Assembly: GCA_043553855.1 (NCBI GenBank)
Contig: CP121336.1
Span: forward strand, 310,001-374,000
Reading direction: 5' to 3'
DNA: 64,000 bases
Source: JAUIAS01 sp030425395
Lineage (GTDB): Bacteria; Pseudomonadota; Alphaproteobacteria; Rhodobacterales; Rhodobacteraceae
Made by a program: the position numbers and the translations under genes. The first letter of the stretch is position 1, and each line of letters starts with the position of its first letter. Positions 42,531 through 52,486 of this stretch are shown piece by piece. The notes below the pieces were generated by a model that did no database searches, had not been told where the DNA came from, and saw only the letters and a program-made list of their open reading frames with translations.

Positions 42531-44741
42531 ATGAAATGGTTTGCCCGCAAAGTCGGCTGGGGTCGTCTGATTGCTCTCGCCCTGCTCGCTGCGTTGATAT
42601 CGCTTCGTATTGCGGACCCTGTTTTTGTCGAACGCCTTCGGTTGCAAGCCTTTGATGCGTTTCAGCAGACAAGCCCGCGCGAACGCGCACCGGTCCCGGT
42701 TGCCATTCTGGATATTGACGACCGCAGCCTGACCGAGGTCGGTCAGTGGCCATGGCCGCGCACCGTCATCGCCGATATGACGCTAAAGGCGGCACAGGCG
42801 GGCGCGGTTGCAGTAGCGTTTGACGTCATCTTTTCCGAGCCAGACAGATTGTCGCCGGAAAACATCGCCGCCGACAACCCCGCTTTGGCACCGGCCATCC
42901 GGGATGAGCTTCTAAGGCTGCCGTCAAATGATGACCTGTTGGCCCAGACCTTTGCACGCACCCGTATCGTTGTCGGCCAGACCAGCGTTCGCCTTGCCAA
43001 TTCGGACGCGGTGGCGGGCCCGCCACCTGCCGAATTGCCCCACGCGATCCTCGGGCCCAATCCAGACCGTTTCATGTTGCGCTTTGACAATATGATCCAG
43101 AACCTTGAGGTCCTGGAGAACGCCGCATCAGGCCACGGCATGTTTACCGTGCTGCCCGATCCTGACGGGATTTTCCGCCGCCTGCCTGTCGTGATGAAGG
43201 CGCAAGGGGCTTATCGCCTTGGCCTGTCCATCGAATTGCTGCGGGTGGCAACTGGCGGCGACGCCTTTGCCGTCCGGTCCAACGCCGCGGGTATTGACGG
43301 CGTGGTAGTGGCCCGCCAGTTGATTCGCACCGAACAGGACGGCACCGTCTGGAACAATTTTTCGCCCAGCGATCCCGCGCGTTACGTATCGGCCGTTGAT
43401 CTGTTGAATGGCACGCTTCCGGCCAATCGTCTGGCGGGGCATCTGGTGCTGGTGGGCACTTCTGCCATCGGATTGGAGGATTTTCGCGGCACGCCGTTGG
43501 GGGTTTCCATGGCCGGTGTCGAAGTTCATGCCCAGCTGCTGGAGAATATCCTTGGTCAAACGCTGCTGTATCGCCCCAATTTTGCCATCGGGCTTGAGTT
43601 GGCCTTTATCGCGGGCATGTCTTTGCTTGTGATCGGGCTGGCACCGATCCTGTCGGCGGGTGTGCTGCTGGCGACGACCGCTGTGTTGATCGGGTCAACT
43701 ATTGGCGGCACATTCTACCTGTTCAAATCCGAATTGCAGCTGTTCGATCCGTCCTTTCCGGTGCTCGCCGTGTTCGTCTCTGCCGTGCTCATGCTCTCGA
43801 TCAATTATCTTCGCGAAGAGATGGAGAAACGCCAAATTCGGGGGGCATTTGGTCAATACGTGTCCCCCGATCTTGTTGCGACGCTGGCCGATAATCCCGA
43901 TCAGTTGAAACTCGGTGGGGAGCGGCGCGAATTGTCGATCCTGTTCACCGATGTGCGCGGCTTTACCGGCATTTCCGAAAGCTTCAAGGACGACCCTACC
44001 GGGCTGACCACATTGATGAACCGCTTTCTGACGATCATGTCCGATGCGATCATGGACAAGCGCGGCACCATCGACAAATTCATGGGCGATGCGATCATGG
44101 CCTTTTGGAATGCACCGCTGGATGAAAAGGATCATGCGCGGCTGAGCTGTTCTGCCGCCCTGCGAATGATGCAGGACATCGCCGATCTGAACACGCTGCG
44201 CGCCCATGAAACCGATGGATCAGCCATTCCGATCGACATCGGAATCGGCATCAATACCGGCGATGCCGTCGTCGGCAACATGGGCAGCGACAAGCGGTTC
44301 GACTACAGCGCGCTTGGCGATCCGGTCAACCTCGCTTCGCGGCTTGAAGGTCAGACCAAATCCTATGGCGTGGATATCATCATCGGGGCCAGCACCCGCG
44401 CGCAGGTTGGTGAAGATTTCGCTGTGATCGAACTGGACCTGATCCGGGTCAAGGGAAAGCAGGAACCGGAACATATCCATGCCCTGATCGGGGATGGGGT
44501 CATGAATGCGACCCCTGACTTTGCCGCTCTGAAAACCGCCAACGAAACCATGATCGACAGTTACCGGCAGCAGGATTGGCAAGCCGCGACCCGCGCCGCA
44601 CAGGATGTGCGTGCGGCGGGCAGTGCCTTGTCCGTTGATCTCGATTTCTACGCCGCGCTCTACGAAGACCGGATCGCCACGTTCCGCGACACCCCGCCTC
44701 CCGCGGACTGGGACGGGGTTTTCGTGGCCACCAGCAAGTAA
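42531..44741 (+). CDS. CHASE2-domain class III adenylate/guanylate cyclase
   Basis: This 736-residue membrane sensor enzyme makes cAMP (or cGMP) from the nucleoside triphosphate. An N-terminal membrane helix (LIALALLAALISLRIA) precedes a periplasmic CHASE2 domain (PVAILDIDDRSLTEVGQWPWPR; VAFDVIFSEPDRLSPEN). Three further helices span residues about 355-425. The C-terminal cyclase shows LSILFTDVRGFTGISE (first metal Asp), GDAIMAFWNAP (second metal Asp) and RFDYSALGDPVNLASRLEG. The start at 42531 has AAAGG ten bases upstream; an ATG at 42507 is an alternative. It is divergent from the FecR-adhesin gene, a pairing seen in other proteobacteria, and may couple an external signal to adhesin production. 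Confidence 0.9.
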   Translation: MKWFARKVGWGRLIALALLAALISLRIADPVFVERLRLQAFDAFQQTSPRERAPVPVAILDIDDRSLTEVGQWPWPRTVIADMTLKAAQAGAVAVAFDVIFSEPDRLSPENIAADNPALAPAIRDELLRLPSNDDLLAQTFARTRIVVGQTSVRLANSDAVAGPPPAELPHAILGPNPDRFMLRFDNMIQNLEVLENAASGHGMFTVLPDPDGIFRRLPVVMKAQGAYRLGLSIELLRVATGGDAFAVRSNAAGIDGVVVARQLIRTEQDGTVWNNFSPSDPARYVSAVDLLNGTLPANRLAGHLVLVGTSAIGLEDFRGTPLGVSMAGVEVHAQLLENILGQTLLYRPNFAIGLELAFIAGMSLLVIGLAPILSAGVLLATTAVLIGSTIGGTFYLFKSELQLFDPSFPVLAVFVSAVLMLSINYLREEMEKRQIRGAFGQYVSPDLVATLADNPDQLKLGGERRELSILFTDVRGFTGISESFKDDPTGLTTLMNRFLTIMSDAIMDKRGTIDKFMGDAIMAFWNAPLDEKDHARLSCSAALRMMQDIADLNTLRAHETDGSAIPIDIGIGINTGDAVVGNMGSDKRFDYSALGDPVNLASRLEGQTKSYGVDIIIGASTRAQVGEDFAVIELDLIRVKGKQEPEHIHALIGDGVMNATPDFAALKTANETMIDSYRQQDWQAATRAAQDVRAAGSALSVDLDFYAALYEDRIATFRDTPPPADWDGVFVATSK

Positions 44742-44746
44742 AGCAA

Positions 44747-46069
44747 TCAGCGTTCGCGCAACGCCTCGGCCTTGGCGCGGCGCAGCGGCTTGAGAAGGTA
44801 GTTCATGACCGTCTTCTTGCCCGTCTGAATGTCCAGACTGGCCGTCATGCCCGGAGAAATGGGCAGCGGGTCATCGGCACTGCCAAGGGCATTGTTCTGC
44901 GTGCGCACGACCACCTTAAAGAACTCGCGGCCTTCGGGGTCGGTGATCGTATCCGCACCAATGCGCGAGACTTCGCCCTGCAATGCCCCATAGACCAGAT
45001 AATCATAGGCGGTGATCTTGACCGACACCGCGTCGCCCGGCGCGATAAAGGCCACGTCGGCGGGGGCGATATTCGCCTCGACCAACAGGCCGTCATCGCT
45101 GGGCACGATTTCGGCAACAGGCGCACCGGGCTGAACCACGGCCCCGATTGTGGTGACGGTCAACCGGTTCACGGTGCCGCGCACAGGTGCCCGTAACTGG
45201 GTCCGCAGGACCCTGTCATCAGCAGCCTTGAGGGTTTCGCGCAGCACCGCAAGTTCCACCTGAACCCGCGCCAGTCTTTCGCGCGCCGACAACACATAGC
45301 GCGACCGGGCCGCGGCGATCTCGCTTTCCGCCTGCGCCAGCGCGGCCTCGAGCCTGAGACGGGATGCCTGCCCGACCGCCAGATCGCCCCTCATCTCGGC
45401 CAGCCTTGAATTGATCCGCAGCAACTCGATCCGGGGGGCCGCATTTTCTGCCACGAACCGCGACACGAGTATCTGCTCCTCGTTCAGCGGCGCGATCACC
45501 GCTGCATGTTTTATCAACTGGGCCTCAAGTTCCGCCAGTTCGCTTTTCTTTTGCACCAGCGTGTCATTGAGCACTGCCATTTCCGCGTCAAATTGCTTGC
45601 GCCGGGAATAAAATACTTCGGTTTCCACACCGCTGGCCAGCGGATGGCTGGCGACAAAGACCGGTGAAAAGCTCAGATCGGTCGCCATATCGGCTTCGGC
45701 TTCCAGACGGACCTGTTCGGCCAACAGCGCGGTTTCCTGTCTCTGCAATTCGCCTTGCCGCGACTGAAAACCTGTATCGTCAATCTGCATCAGGACCTGA
45801 CCCGCCTCGACGATATCGCCCTCGGACACGCCTATCTGGCGGACAATCCCGCCCTCAAGGCTTTGCACGACCTGCAATTGCGAGGACGGGATAACCCGCC
45901 CCGTGCCACGCGTGACCTCTTCGACCTCAAAGATATTGGCCCAGATGACAAAGCCGACCGATATCACCGTGATCATCATCAACAACGCCCAACGGCTTTG
46001 ATACAGCGGACTTTTCCCGGCAGCGGCGATGTGGTTTACATATTGCTCTTCGACCTGACGCACAAACAT
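44747..46069 (-). CDS. Type I secretion membrane-fusion protein (HlyD family)
   Basis: This 440-residue periplasmic adaptor links the ABC exporter to the outer-membrane channel. The N-terminal helix LLMMITVISVGFVIWANIF anchors it. The lipoyl half GTGRVIPSSQLQVVQSLEGG follows, then long coiled coils (residues about 90-280), and the second lipoyl half at LRAPVRGTVNRLTVTTIGAVV. The barrel domain ends with the family motif ISPGMTASLDIQTGKKTVMN. It follows the ATPase gene by 3 bp and converges with the cyclase gene, with 5 bp between the stops. Confidence 0.93.
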   Translation of the reverse strand: MFVRQVEEQYVNHIAAAGKSPLYQSRWALLMMITVISVGFVIWANIFEVEEVTRGTGRVIPSSQLQVVQSLEGGIVRQIGVSEGDIVEAGQVLMQIDDTGFQSRQGELQRQETALLAEQVRLEAEADMATDLSFSPVFVASHPLASGVETEVFYSRRKQFDAEMAVLNDTLVQKKSELAELEAQLIKHAAVIAPLNEEQILVSRFVAENAAPRIELLRINSRLAEMRGDLAVGQASRLRLEAALAQAESEIAAARSRYVLSARERLARVQVELAVLRETLKAADDRVLRTQLRAPVRGTVNRLTVTTIGAVVQPGAPVAEIVPSDDGLLVEANIAPADVAFIAPGDAVSVKITAYDYLVYGALQGEVSRIGADTITDPEGREFFKVVVRTQNNALGSADDPLPISPGMTASLDIQTGKKTVMNYLLKPLRRAKAEALRER

Positions 46070-46072
46070 GGG

Positions 46073-48265
46073 TTATTCCGTCCCCCCGTTCTGGGGCTGG
46101 TTTGCGTTCAGCCTTTGCATGACCGTGTCCTTGGCCCCGTCCAGCACTTTGCGCCCCCCCTCCAGAATGACAAACCGGTCCACGATGGCCGACAGGGATT
46201 GACGGTGTGTTGACAGGATCAAGGTCGTTCCCGACGCGTTCAGCTCTTTCAGGCGGGTGCAGACGATACGCTCCATCTCTTGATCCATTGCATTGGTGGG
46301 TTCGTCGAGGAAAAGCAGTTTGGGCGACTTGAGCAGCACCCGCGCCAGAACGAGTGCCTGCGCCTGCCCGCCCGAAAGGCTGCTGCCGTTTTCGGTAATC
46401 GCCATCTCAAGCCCGCTTGCGCTGCCCGCGACAAAGGCACCAAGCCCGGAGTAGTAGAGCGCCTTTTCGATATCGTCCTGCGTGGCATCCGGGCGTGCCA
46501 ACAAGAGATTTTCGCGCAGGGTTCCGGTGAACAGATCGCAGCTTTGCGGCAGATACCCGATGCCGTCGCGCAGTTCGGCACGGTCGTATTGGTTCAGACC
46601 AAACCCATCCACTCGGATCGAGCCCTGCTGGGGTTCGATCAGCCCGCACAGCATCTTGCCCAAAGTCGTCTTGCCCGATCCAACCCGCCCCAGAAGGGCA
46701 ACGCATTCCCCCGGTCCCACGGTCAGTGTCAGCCCCTGAATCGCGGGCACCTGCATATCGGGATAGGTAAATGTCACATCCGACAGATCCAGCGCCGCAC
46801 GGCGGACCCGTAGATGCGACCGCACCGTCGCAGGTTTGTCGCCACGCAACTGCATCATCTCATTCAGCGAACGCAACGATTTGAGAACATATTGCAAGCG
46901 GAACGTTGCCTGCGCGATCCCCGACAGCGGGGCCAGCGCACGCCCCGACAGGATCGACGCAGCGATCAGCGCACCCACGGTGATTTGACCATCAAAGATC
47001 AGGTAAACACCCCATACAACGATCAAAATGCTGACACCCTGCTGAATGAACATCGTCGCGTTTATGGACAGGTTCGACCAGAACCGCGCCCGGCCGGTGA
47101 CACGTGCGCTGGCCGCAATCGCGGTTTCCCATTCGCGCTGCATCAGCCCCTCGGCGTTCAGGGTCTTGACGGTTTCGACCCCTTGCAAGCTTTCCATAAG
47201 GACGGTTTGACGACGGCTTGCCAATTGCACGGCGCTTTGTGCCGTCGCGTCGATCGCCGCCCGACAGATCAGGGCAATCCCCAGCACCACTGGAATCGCG
47301 ATCATGGGCACAAAAGCGAGCGGCCCGACAATCACGTAAAGCACCGCCAGAAACAGCGCGATGAACAGGAGATCAAAGAAAGATACAAAGGTGGTCGAGG
47401 CAAAGAAATCCTTGACCGTCTCATATTCCCTGATCTGTCCCGCCAACGCGGCAGACCCGCCCGGACGCACCAAAACTCCCAGATCCAACGCGTGACGATA
47501 GAGCGCCGCACCGACCTTGAGATCGACGCGCTGGCTGATGGTTTCAATGGTGGCAAGACGCACGGTGCGCAGGACAAGCTCGGCACAGACCGCCAGAACC
47601 ACACCTATGGCAAGCGTCCACAAAGTGACAAAAGACAGGTTCGGCACGACCTTGTCATATACATTCATGATGAACAAAGGCAGCGCCAACCCCATGGCAT
47701 TGAGCAGGAAAGACGCCAGCAGCACCTGCATCCAGGATGGCCAATGCGCCCGCACAGGGGCCCAGAACCAATGCCCCTCGCGGCGCGCCCTGACACCGGT
47801 TGGGCTGTTGGCATCCTCGAAGGTAACCAACATCACCTGCGGATCAATCCGCTTCTGCAAATCGCGAAGCGTCCCGGACTGTTCGGCCATTTCCGCGGCC
47901 GGATCCACCCAGATGGCCCGGCTGGTCGCGGCATCCACCGATATCAGGATCAGTGGGCCGCCCTGTTTATCAAACACGATACATGGCAGCACGATCGGAT
48001 CGAGATGGCGCAGCTTTTTTCGGTAGAGGGTGTTCTTCAACCCCACCGTCTCGAGCCCCGCACCAAGCGACGCGGGATCGTCGAGCGTGATTTGCCCACT
48101 GAGACGCGCGGTGACTGCAGCCTTGGAGTAGGGTTGCGCAAAGAAGGACGCAAACCAACGCACAACGATATGCCCGCTATCGGTTTCGCCAGCTGTCTGC
48201 GCATCGGGGGCGGTGCCGATCTGTGATGCGACCGCAGCCGCCTCAGAGGCACCTCGCGCGGTCAT
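46073..48265 (-). CDS. Type I secretion permease/ATPase with degenerate C39 peptidase-like domain (LapB/HlyB type)
   Basis: This 730-residue exporter subunit has a C39-like N-terminal domain (residues about 25-150) that lacks the catalytic Cys, as in HlyB/LapB, where it binds the substrate instead of cutting it. A six-helix exporter domain follows (about 165-440), then the ATPase with Walker A GRVGSGKTTLGKM, signature LSGGQAQALVLARV and Walker B LLFLDEPTNAMD. It overlaps the TolC-like gene by 4 bp. The nearby 2665-residue RTX/VCBS protein is its likely cargo; that is inferred from distance and family. Confidence 0.92.
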   Translation of the reverse strand: MTARGASEAAAVASQIGTAPDAQTAGETDSGHIVVRWFASFFAQPYSKAAVTARLSGQITLDDPASLGAGLETVGLKNTLYRKKLRHLDPIVLPCIVFDKQGGPLILISVDAATSRAIWVDPAAEMAEQSGTLRDLQKRIDPQVMLVTFEDANSPTGVRARREGHWFWAPVRAHWPSWMQVLLASFLLNAMGLALPLFIMNVYDKVVPNLSFVTLWTLAIGVVLAVCAELVLRTVRLATIETISQRVDLKVGAALYRHALDLGVLVRPGGSAALAGQIREYETVKDFFASTTFVSFFDLLFIALFLAVLYVIVGPLAFVPMIAIPVVLGIALICRAAIDATAQSAVQLASRRQTVLMESLQGVETVKTLNAEGLMQREWETAIAASARVTGRARFWSNLSINATMFIQQGVSILIVVWGVYLIFDGQITVGALIAASILSGRALAPLSGIAQATFRLQYVLKSLRSLNEMMQLRGDKPATVRSHLRVRRAALDLSDVTFTYPDMQVPAIQGLTLTVGPGECVALLGRVGSGKTTLGKMLCGLIEPQQGSIRVDGFGLNQYDRAELRDGIGYLPQSCDLFTGTLRENLLLARPDATQDDIEKALYYSGLGAFVAGSASGLEMAITENGSSLSGGQAQALVLARVLLKSPKLLFLDEPTNAMDQEMERIVCTRLKELNASGTTLILSTHRQSLSAIVDRFVILEGGRKVLDGAKDTVMQRLNANQPQNGGTE

Positions 48266-49641
48266 TTATCCAGCAGCAAGCGGCCCTTGCTGATCACGTC
48301 ACGGGGTTTTTGCCCCACACTTGGGGCAATCTGTGACGCCAACACACGATTGCTTTGGGCGACGCCAAAATGGTTGGCGAGCCTGCTTTGCGCCGCCAGC
48401 GCCCGAAACCCGGAAAAGCTGAGGATCGCGTCCGAATTCACCCTCTCGATCTGCGCGTTATACAAACGATTTGTCGCCACCATCAGGTCAAGCACACCGC
48501 GCGTGGCCATTTCGAACTCGGCTTCAAAGTTATCCAGCATCGTTTGGGACGCGTCCACCTGCCGCACGAGTATATCGCGCTTGAGGCTGTTGATCTGATA
48601 GGAGGTCCAGGCAATCGTGGCCAATTCCTCGACATCGCGCACCACTGCCATCCGTTGATAAAGCGCTTCGTTCTTGCGTTCGTCCAGGCTGGCGCGGCGC
48701 TCGGCACGTTTGCCACCGTAAAGCTGCCAGGACAGGCCAACACCGACAAAGACGTTCTTTTCGCTGCCACGTGATCCATCAAGGTTGCGCCCAGCGGACG
48801 CCCCCGCCCGCAGCTTGACCTGTGGCGCGAATTCGGCCTCGGCCATGCTCTTTTCAAACGCGCGCACATCAACATTGGCCCCGGCACTTCGGACCCGATA
48901 ACTGTTGTGCACGCTGTCCTTTACATACTCCTCCATCGACGACGGAGGGCGCACCGGTTTGGGCACTTGCAACCCGGCCGGCGGAGCCTTGCCAGTTAGG
49001 CGCTTGTAACCGGCTGAAGCTTCTTGCAGGCGGCGCTGAATATCGGCGATCGTCACTTGCGCGGTGAATTGCGCCATCTCGATCTGGACAAAATCGCTGG
49101 CGGGCAGACTGCCACCGTCCAAGAGTGTCTGAGCCTGATCGTAAATCTTGCGCAGTCGTGCCTGATTTCTGCGCGCGACCCGCAATAGCTGCTGCTGGCG
49201 GGCGATGTTTATATGCTGTTCGGCCACCATCAAGGCCATGGTCTCCGACGCATCCAGCAATTCAAACGCGCCCTGATCCACGCGGGCTGCCGCAGCATAG
49301 ACCCCGTTGGCGCGCTTGAACCCATCGAAAACCGTCAGCTCTGCCACCACGCGGACGTCCGAGTTGAACTTGGCATCGCGATTGTCTGCGGGGGCCAGCC
49401 CCGTGGGATTGTCCACATATTCCTGCCCCGCCTCCCCCGAAAGGGTCACGGTCGGCTGGAACCCTACGCCAGTGTACAGCAGATCATATGTCAAAGCCCT
49501 GAAATTCGCGTCCGAAGCCTTGAGTTGCGGGTTTGACGTCAGCGCCGCCTGCACGGCAGATTTCAGACTGTCAGCAGAGGCGCTGGCAACAGGCAATAAA
49601 ATTGACAATATTCCGGCAAGCAGGAGCGCGGTGACCTTCAT
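48262..49641 (-). CDS. TolC-family outer-membrane channel of the type I system
   Basis: This outer-membrane efflux protein has about 459 residues and a cleavable signal peptide (MKVTALLLAGILSILLP to ASASA). Two OEP repeats of long helices and strands follow (SLKSAVQAALTSNPQLKASD; SGEAGQEYVDNPTG in the first, LRAGASAGRNLDGS in the second). It forms the trimeric tunnel for type I secretion. The start at 49641 puts the signal peptide first; in-frame codons to 49716 would add a charged, non-signal extension. It is the first gene of the tolC-ABC-hlyD operon, so the promoter must lie in the 270-bp gap before it, which it shares with the divergent sulfotransferase gene. Confidence 0.9.
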   Translation of the reverse strand: MKVTALLLAGILSILLPVASASADSLKSAVQAALTSNPQLKASDANFRALTYDLLYTGVGFQPTVTLSGEAGQEYVDNPTGLAPADNRDAKFNSDVRVVAELTVFDGFKRANGVYAAAARVDQGAFELLDASETMALMVAEQHINIARQQQLLRVARRNQARLRKIYDQAQTLLDGGSLPASDFVQIEMAQFTAQVTIADIQRRLQEASAGYKRLTGKAPPAGLQVPKPVRPPSSMEEYVKDSVHNSYRVRSAGANVDVRAFEKSMAEAEFAPQVKLRAGASAGRNLDGSRGSEKNVFVGVGLSWQLYGGKRAERRASLDERKNEALYQRMAVVRDVEELATIAWTSYQINSLKRDILVRQVDASQTMLDNFEAEFEMATRGVLDLMVATNRLYNAQIERVNSDAILSFSGFRALAAQSRLANHFGVAQSNRVLASQIAPSVGQKPRDVISKGRLLLDK

Positions 49642-49911
49642 TTTCGCCTTCCTAGGCAAAGACCACCGAAACCGCCAAACGCTCGCGGTTTTCCCAGCAC
49701 CCTTTGGCTCAAACAATTTCCTGTACGCTAACGGACGAAAACCTCACAAAAGCGTGCCTTTGTGATATCTTAAGACGCAATGTCGGGCATGTTGCAACAA
49801 TTGATGCTGGCGCAATGAATCTTTTGCAGAGAGGAGACTTATCCACAACAGCGCCTTTCGAAGACCAGCGCGGAGCGCTACAAGGAAACAGACGTCTCAC
49901 GGAGCAGGCAC

Positions 49912-51615
49912 ATGATCCTCGATGGCAAACACTTTGTGCCGGACTTTCCCAAGCCCCCCACAGAGATCAGCATTTATCAGGCCATCGGCATTCTCGGTGT
50001 TCTGGTTCCACCCGCAAACAACGATGATGTCCTGCGCCATTGCACCATTGCGGATCCGGTCATCCGGGTCTGGGCGATCTCCACGGTCCTGCTCAAGACA
50101 AGACACATAGACGGGCCGCTTCTGGAAGCCGCCATGCAGGCCGCCCATTACAGCGCCTATATCCGCAATCTGCTTGTGCCCCTTCTTCTCAAAGCGCTGC
50201 GGTTCGATCTGATAAACATCGTTCAGGAAATCGACCAGAAAGCAGGCGCCGAACCCAGCACGCTGAATGCACACCTGACACAGGCAATGATCAGGAACGA
50301 CTATCAGGCGCAGGTCGCGCTGCATGAACGGCTTTATCTGCAAACGGGTAATCTGCGCCATGTGGCCCTTGCGCGGGATGTCGCGGCGATGTGGCTGAAC
50401 TGGAAAAAGGCGCTGGTGCATCTGTTGCGTGTGATCTTCACCCATGCCGAACCGCTGCAACCCGGCGTGCTCGGCGTGTTGCGCATGTTCGAGGCCGAGG
50501 ACGCACGCGCGGAATTCAAGACCATCGTGCAGGTAATCAAACCCAATCAGGCAATCATGCTGGCCGTGGTATACGGGGCCGCGCAGTTGCAATATTGGGA
50601 CAAGAATTACGATCACGCGATCCGAATTCTGGAAGAGTCCGGTGCCATGGACACTGCACAGCCGCGAACGCGCACCCGGTTTTGCAATCTGATCGCCAAT
50701 TGTCATGAGAAATCGGGCCGGTTTGAAGAGGCCGCAACGTGGTTTCAGCGCCAGAATGACGCTGGCAAACGCGATACACCAAAGCCCGCGCGGTTCATCG
50801 CGGATATCGAACGTCGTGGGCAATGGACCATTCCGAATTTGCCCCCCGATCCTCAGACCAGACATTTTATCATGACAGGGTTCACCCGTTCGGGCACGAC
50901 CCTCCTGGAGAATGTTCTAGGGGCGCATCCGGAAGTTGTCACATGCGAAGAACCGCTTGCCTTCAACAAGGCGCTGCACACAGCGTTCCAACTGGATCTG
51001 GCAGAAGATCCGCACAAGACCAACGCAGGTCTGCGCGCGGCGTTCAATCGTAACCTTTACTATCAGGAACTGAACCGCTTCGTCGACAAACCCGATCCGA
51101 AGGTGATCATCGACAAGACCCCGATGATGGGTGCCAGCATCAAATACCTTCAGAAGCTGATGCCAGACAAACGCTACATCTTTTCCATTCGTCACCCCTA
51201 TGACGTGGTGCTGTCCAACTTCAAACAGATCTACAATCAAACCGTCGAAATGGTCGCCTTCAACACGGTGTATGACGCCTGCGTGCAGTATGATTTCGTC
51301 ATGCGTCAGTGGTTTGACGTGTTTCCCGGCCCCGACCAACGGGTCCATTATGTGACCTATGATGATCTTGTGACGGATTTCGATCACGTCGTGCGCGGGA
51401 CGTTGGATTTTCTCGGCGTCGCGTGGTCTGATGAGGTCAGCGCCTTTGCCGCCAGTTCTGCTGAACGTGCCGTGCGCACGCCAAGCTATGCCAAGGTGCG
51501 TCAGGGTTTGGGGATCGGCATCCAAACCACGCGGCGCAATTATGACTTCCTCTTTGACAAGGAATGCCGCGCGCTGCTTGATCCCTGGGTAGAGCGCCAC
51601 GGCTATGCCGCATGA
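49912..51615 (+). CDS. Sulfotransferase-family protein with N-terminal helical repeats
   Basis: This 567-residue protein has an N-terminal half (residues 1-310) built of paired helices resembling TPR repeats (AAQLQYWDKNYDHAIRILEE; FEEAATWFQRQND) and a C-terminal sulfotransferase domain. The PAPS 5'-phosphate loop is FTRSGTTLLENVLGAHPEV, and the 3'-phosphate Arg/Ser is in IFSIRHPYDVVLSNFKQIY. The acceptor could be a protein or polysaccharide, as in other TPR-sulfotransferases of marine alphaproteobacteria. GGAG lies 8 bp before the ATG. It is divergent from the TolC operon and followed by a GT-A-like gene after 40 bp, so it may modify surface material together with that enzyme. Confidence 0.85.
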   Translation: MILDGKHFVPDFPKPPTEISIYQAIGILGVLVPPANNDDVLRHCTIADPVIRVWAISTVLLKTRHIDGPLLEAAMQAAHYSAYIRNLLVPLLLKALRFDLINIVQEIDQKAGAEPSTLNAHLTQAMIRNDYQAQVALHERLYLQTGNLRHVALARDVAAMWLNWKKALVHLLRVIFTHAEPLQPGVLGVLRMFEAEDARAEFKTIVQVIKPNQAIMLAVVYGAAQLQYWDKNYDHAIRILEESGAMDTAQPRTRTRFCNLIANCHEKSGRFEEAATWFQRQNDAGKRDTPKPARFIADIERRGQWTIPNLPPDPQTRHFIMTGFTRSGTTLLENVLGAHPEVVTCEEPLAFNKALHTAFQLDLAEDPHKTNAGLRAAFNRNLYYQELNRFVDKPDPKVIIDKTPMMGASIKYLQKLMPDKRYIFSIRHPYDVVLSNFKQIYNQTVEMVAFNTVYDACVQYDFVMRQWFDVFPGPDQRVHYVTYDDLVTDFDHVVRGTLDFLGVAWSDEVSAFAASSAERAVRTPSYAKVRQGLGIGIQTTRRNYDFLFDKECRALLDPWVERHGYAA

Positions 51616-51655
51616 TCACGCCGCAAGATCACAATGACGGGATGGTTTACCCCAC

Positions 51656-52396
51656 ATGAAGATATTCATTGCCACGCCAACCGCTGGCGGCACGGTCACA
51701 ACGGCCTACACACAATCGGTCGTGGCGGCGACCATGGCAATTCATGAACGGGGCGGCGCTTATCAGTATTCCTGCGTGGACGGAGCCGATGTCGTGGTGG
51801 CGCGCAACTTTCTCGCCCATCGCTTCCTGTCCGATCCGACGCTGACCCACATCCTGTTCATCGACAGCGACATGTCGATCACGCTGCAAGTGTTCCGCTT
51901 TTTCCTCGATCAGAACCTGCCGCTTCTGGGGGCTGCCTATTCCGAACGGCGCATGGACATGGCGGCCTTTGCCAAGGCACTCACCCAAGACCCCGACGAG
52001 GCCCGCGCCCGCGCCATCGCATCCAAATTCACCGTGCGCATACCCGCCGGCGACGTGACCGTTACCAACAACATGGCCAAGGTTACCTCAGTCGGCTTCG
52101 GCTGCGTTCTGATCAAACGCGAGGTCTTTGCCGCCCTGATCGACAAACAGATCGTCAAACCGTTTGTATCGCGGCTGGCCGCCAAGGCGGGATTTACCGG
52201 GACGGTCTATGATTTTTTCGATGAAATCGCCCTGCCGAACGGCGACTGGCTGTCCGAGGATTATGCCTTTTGCAGGCGGGTGTCGGAACTGGGGGATGTG
52301 GCCGTGAACGCCTATGTCGGGGACGGTGTCGGCCATGTCGGACAGTTCGTCTATGGCGGCCCCTATATCGAACGCTTGAAATCCGGGATACTTTGA
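51656..52396 (+). CDS. Putative glycosyltransferase with GT-A fold
   Basis: This 246-residue soluble protein begins MKIFIATPTAGGTV, a first strand like those of GT-A enzymes. It contains LTHILFIDSDMSI, whose Asp-Ser-Asp matches the metal-binding DxD motif, then LGAAYSERRMDM and a late acidic LSEDYAFCRRV with an Asp-Tyr typical of the acceptor base. Related proteins are annotated as hypothetical or ANP1/GT2-like. It overlaps no neighbour and follows the sulfotransferase gene closely. The donor and acceptor are unknown. Confidence 0.7.
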   Translation: MKIFIATPTAGGTVTTAYTQSVVAATMAIHERGGAYQYSCVDGADVVVARNFLAHRFLSDPTLTHILFIDSDMSITLQVFRFFLDQNLPLLGAAYSERRMDMAAFAKALTQDPDEARARAIASKFTVRIPAGDVTVTNNMAKVTSVGFGCVLIKREVFAALIDKQIVKPFVSRLAAKAGFTGTVYDFFDEIALPNGDWLSEDYAFCRRVSELGDVAVNAYVGDGVGHVGQFVYGGPYIERLKSGIL

Positions 52397-52486
52397 ACAA
52401 TGCCGGACCCTGCGCGCAACCGGATGTCGAGATTTCTTGCGATTTCGGCCCCGGTGTCGGAAAAGGTGGTCAGACAGGAGCGTGAC

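Noticed and set aside
46814..48226. 470-codon plus-strand frame opposite the secretion ATPase
   Set aside because: It is a shadow of the HlyB/LapB-type gene: Arg/Gln/His-rich, with no ribosome-binding site.
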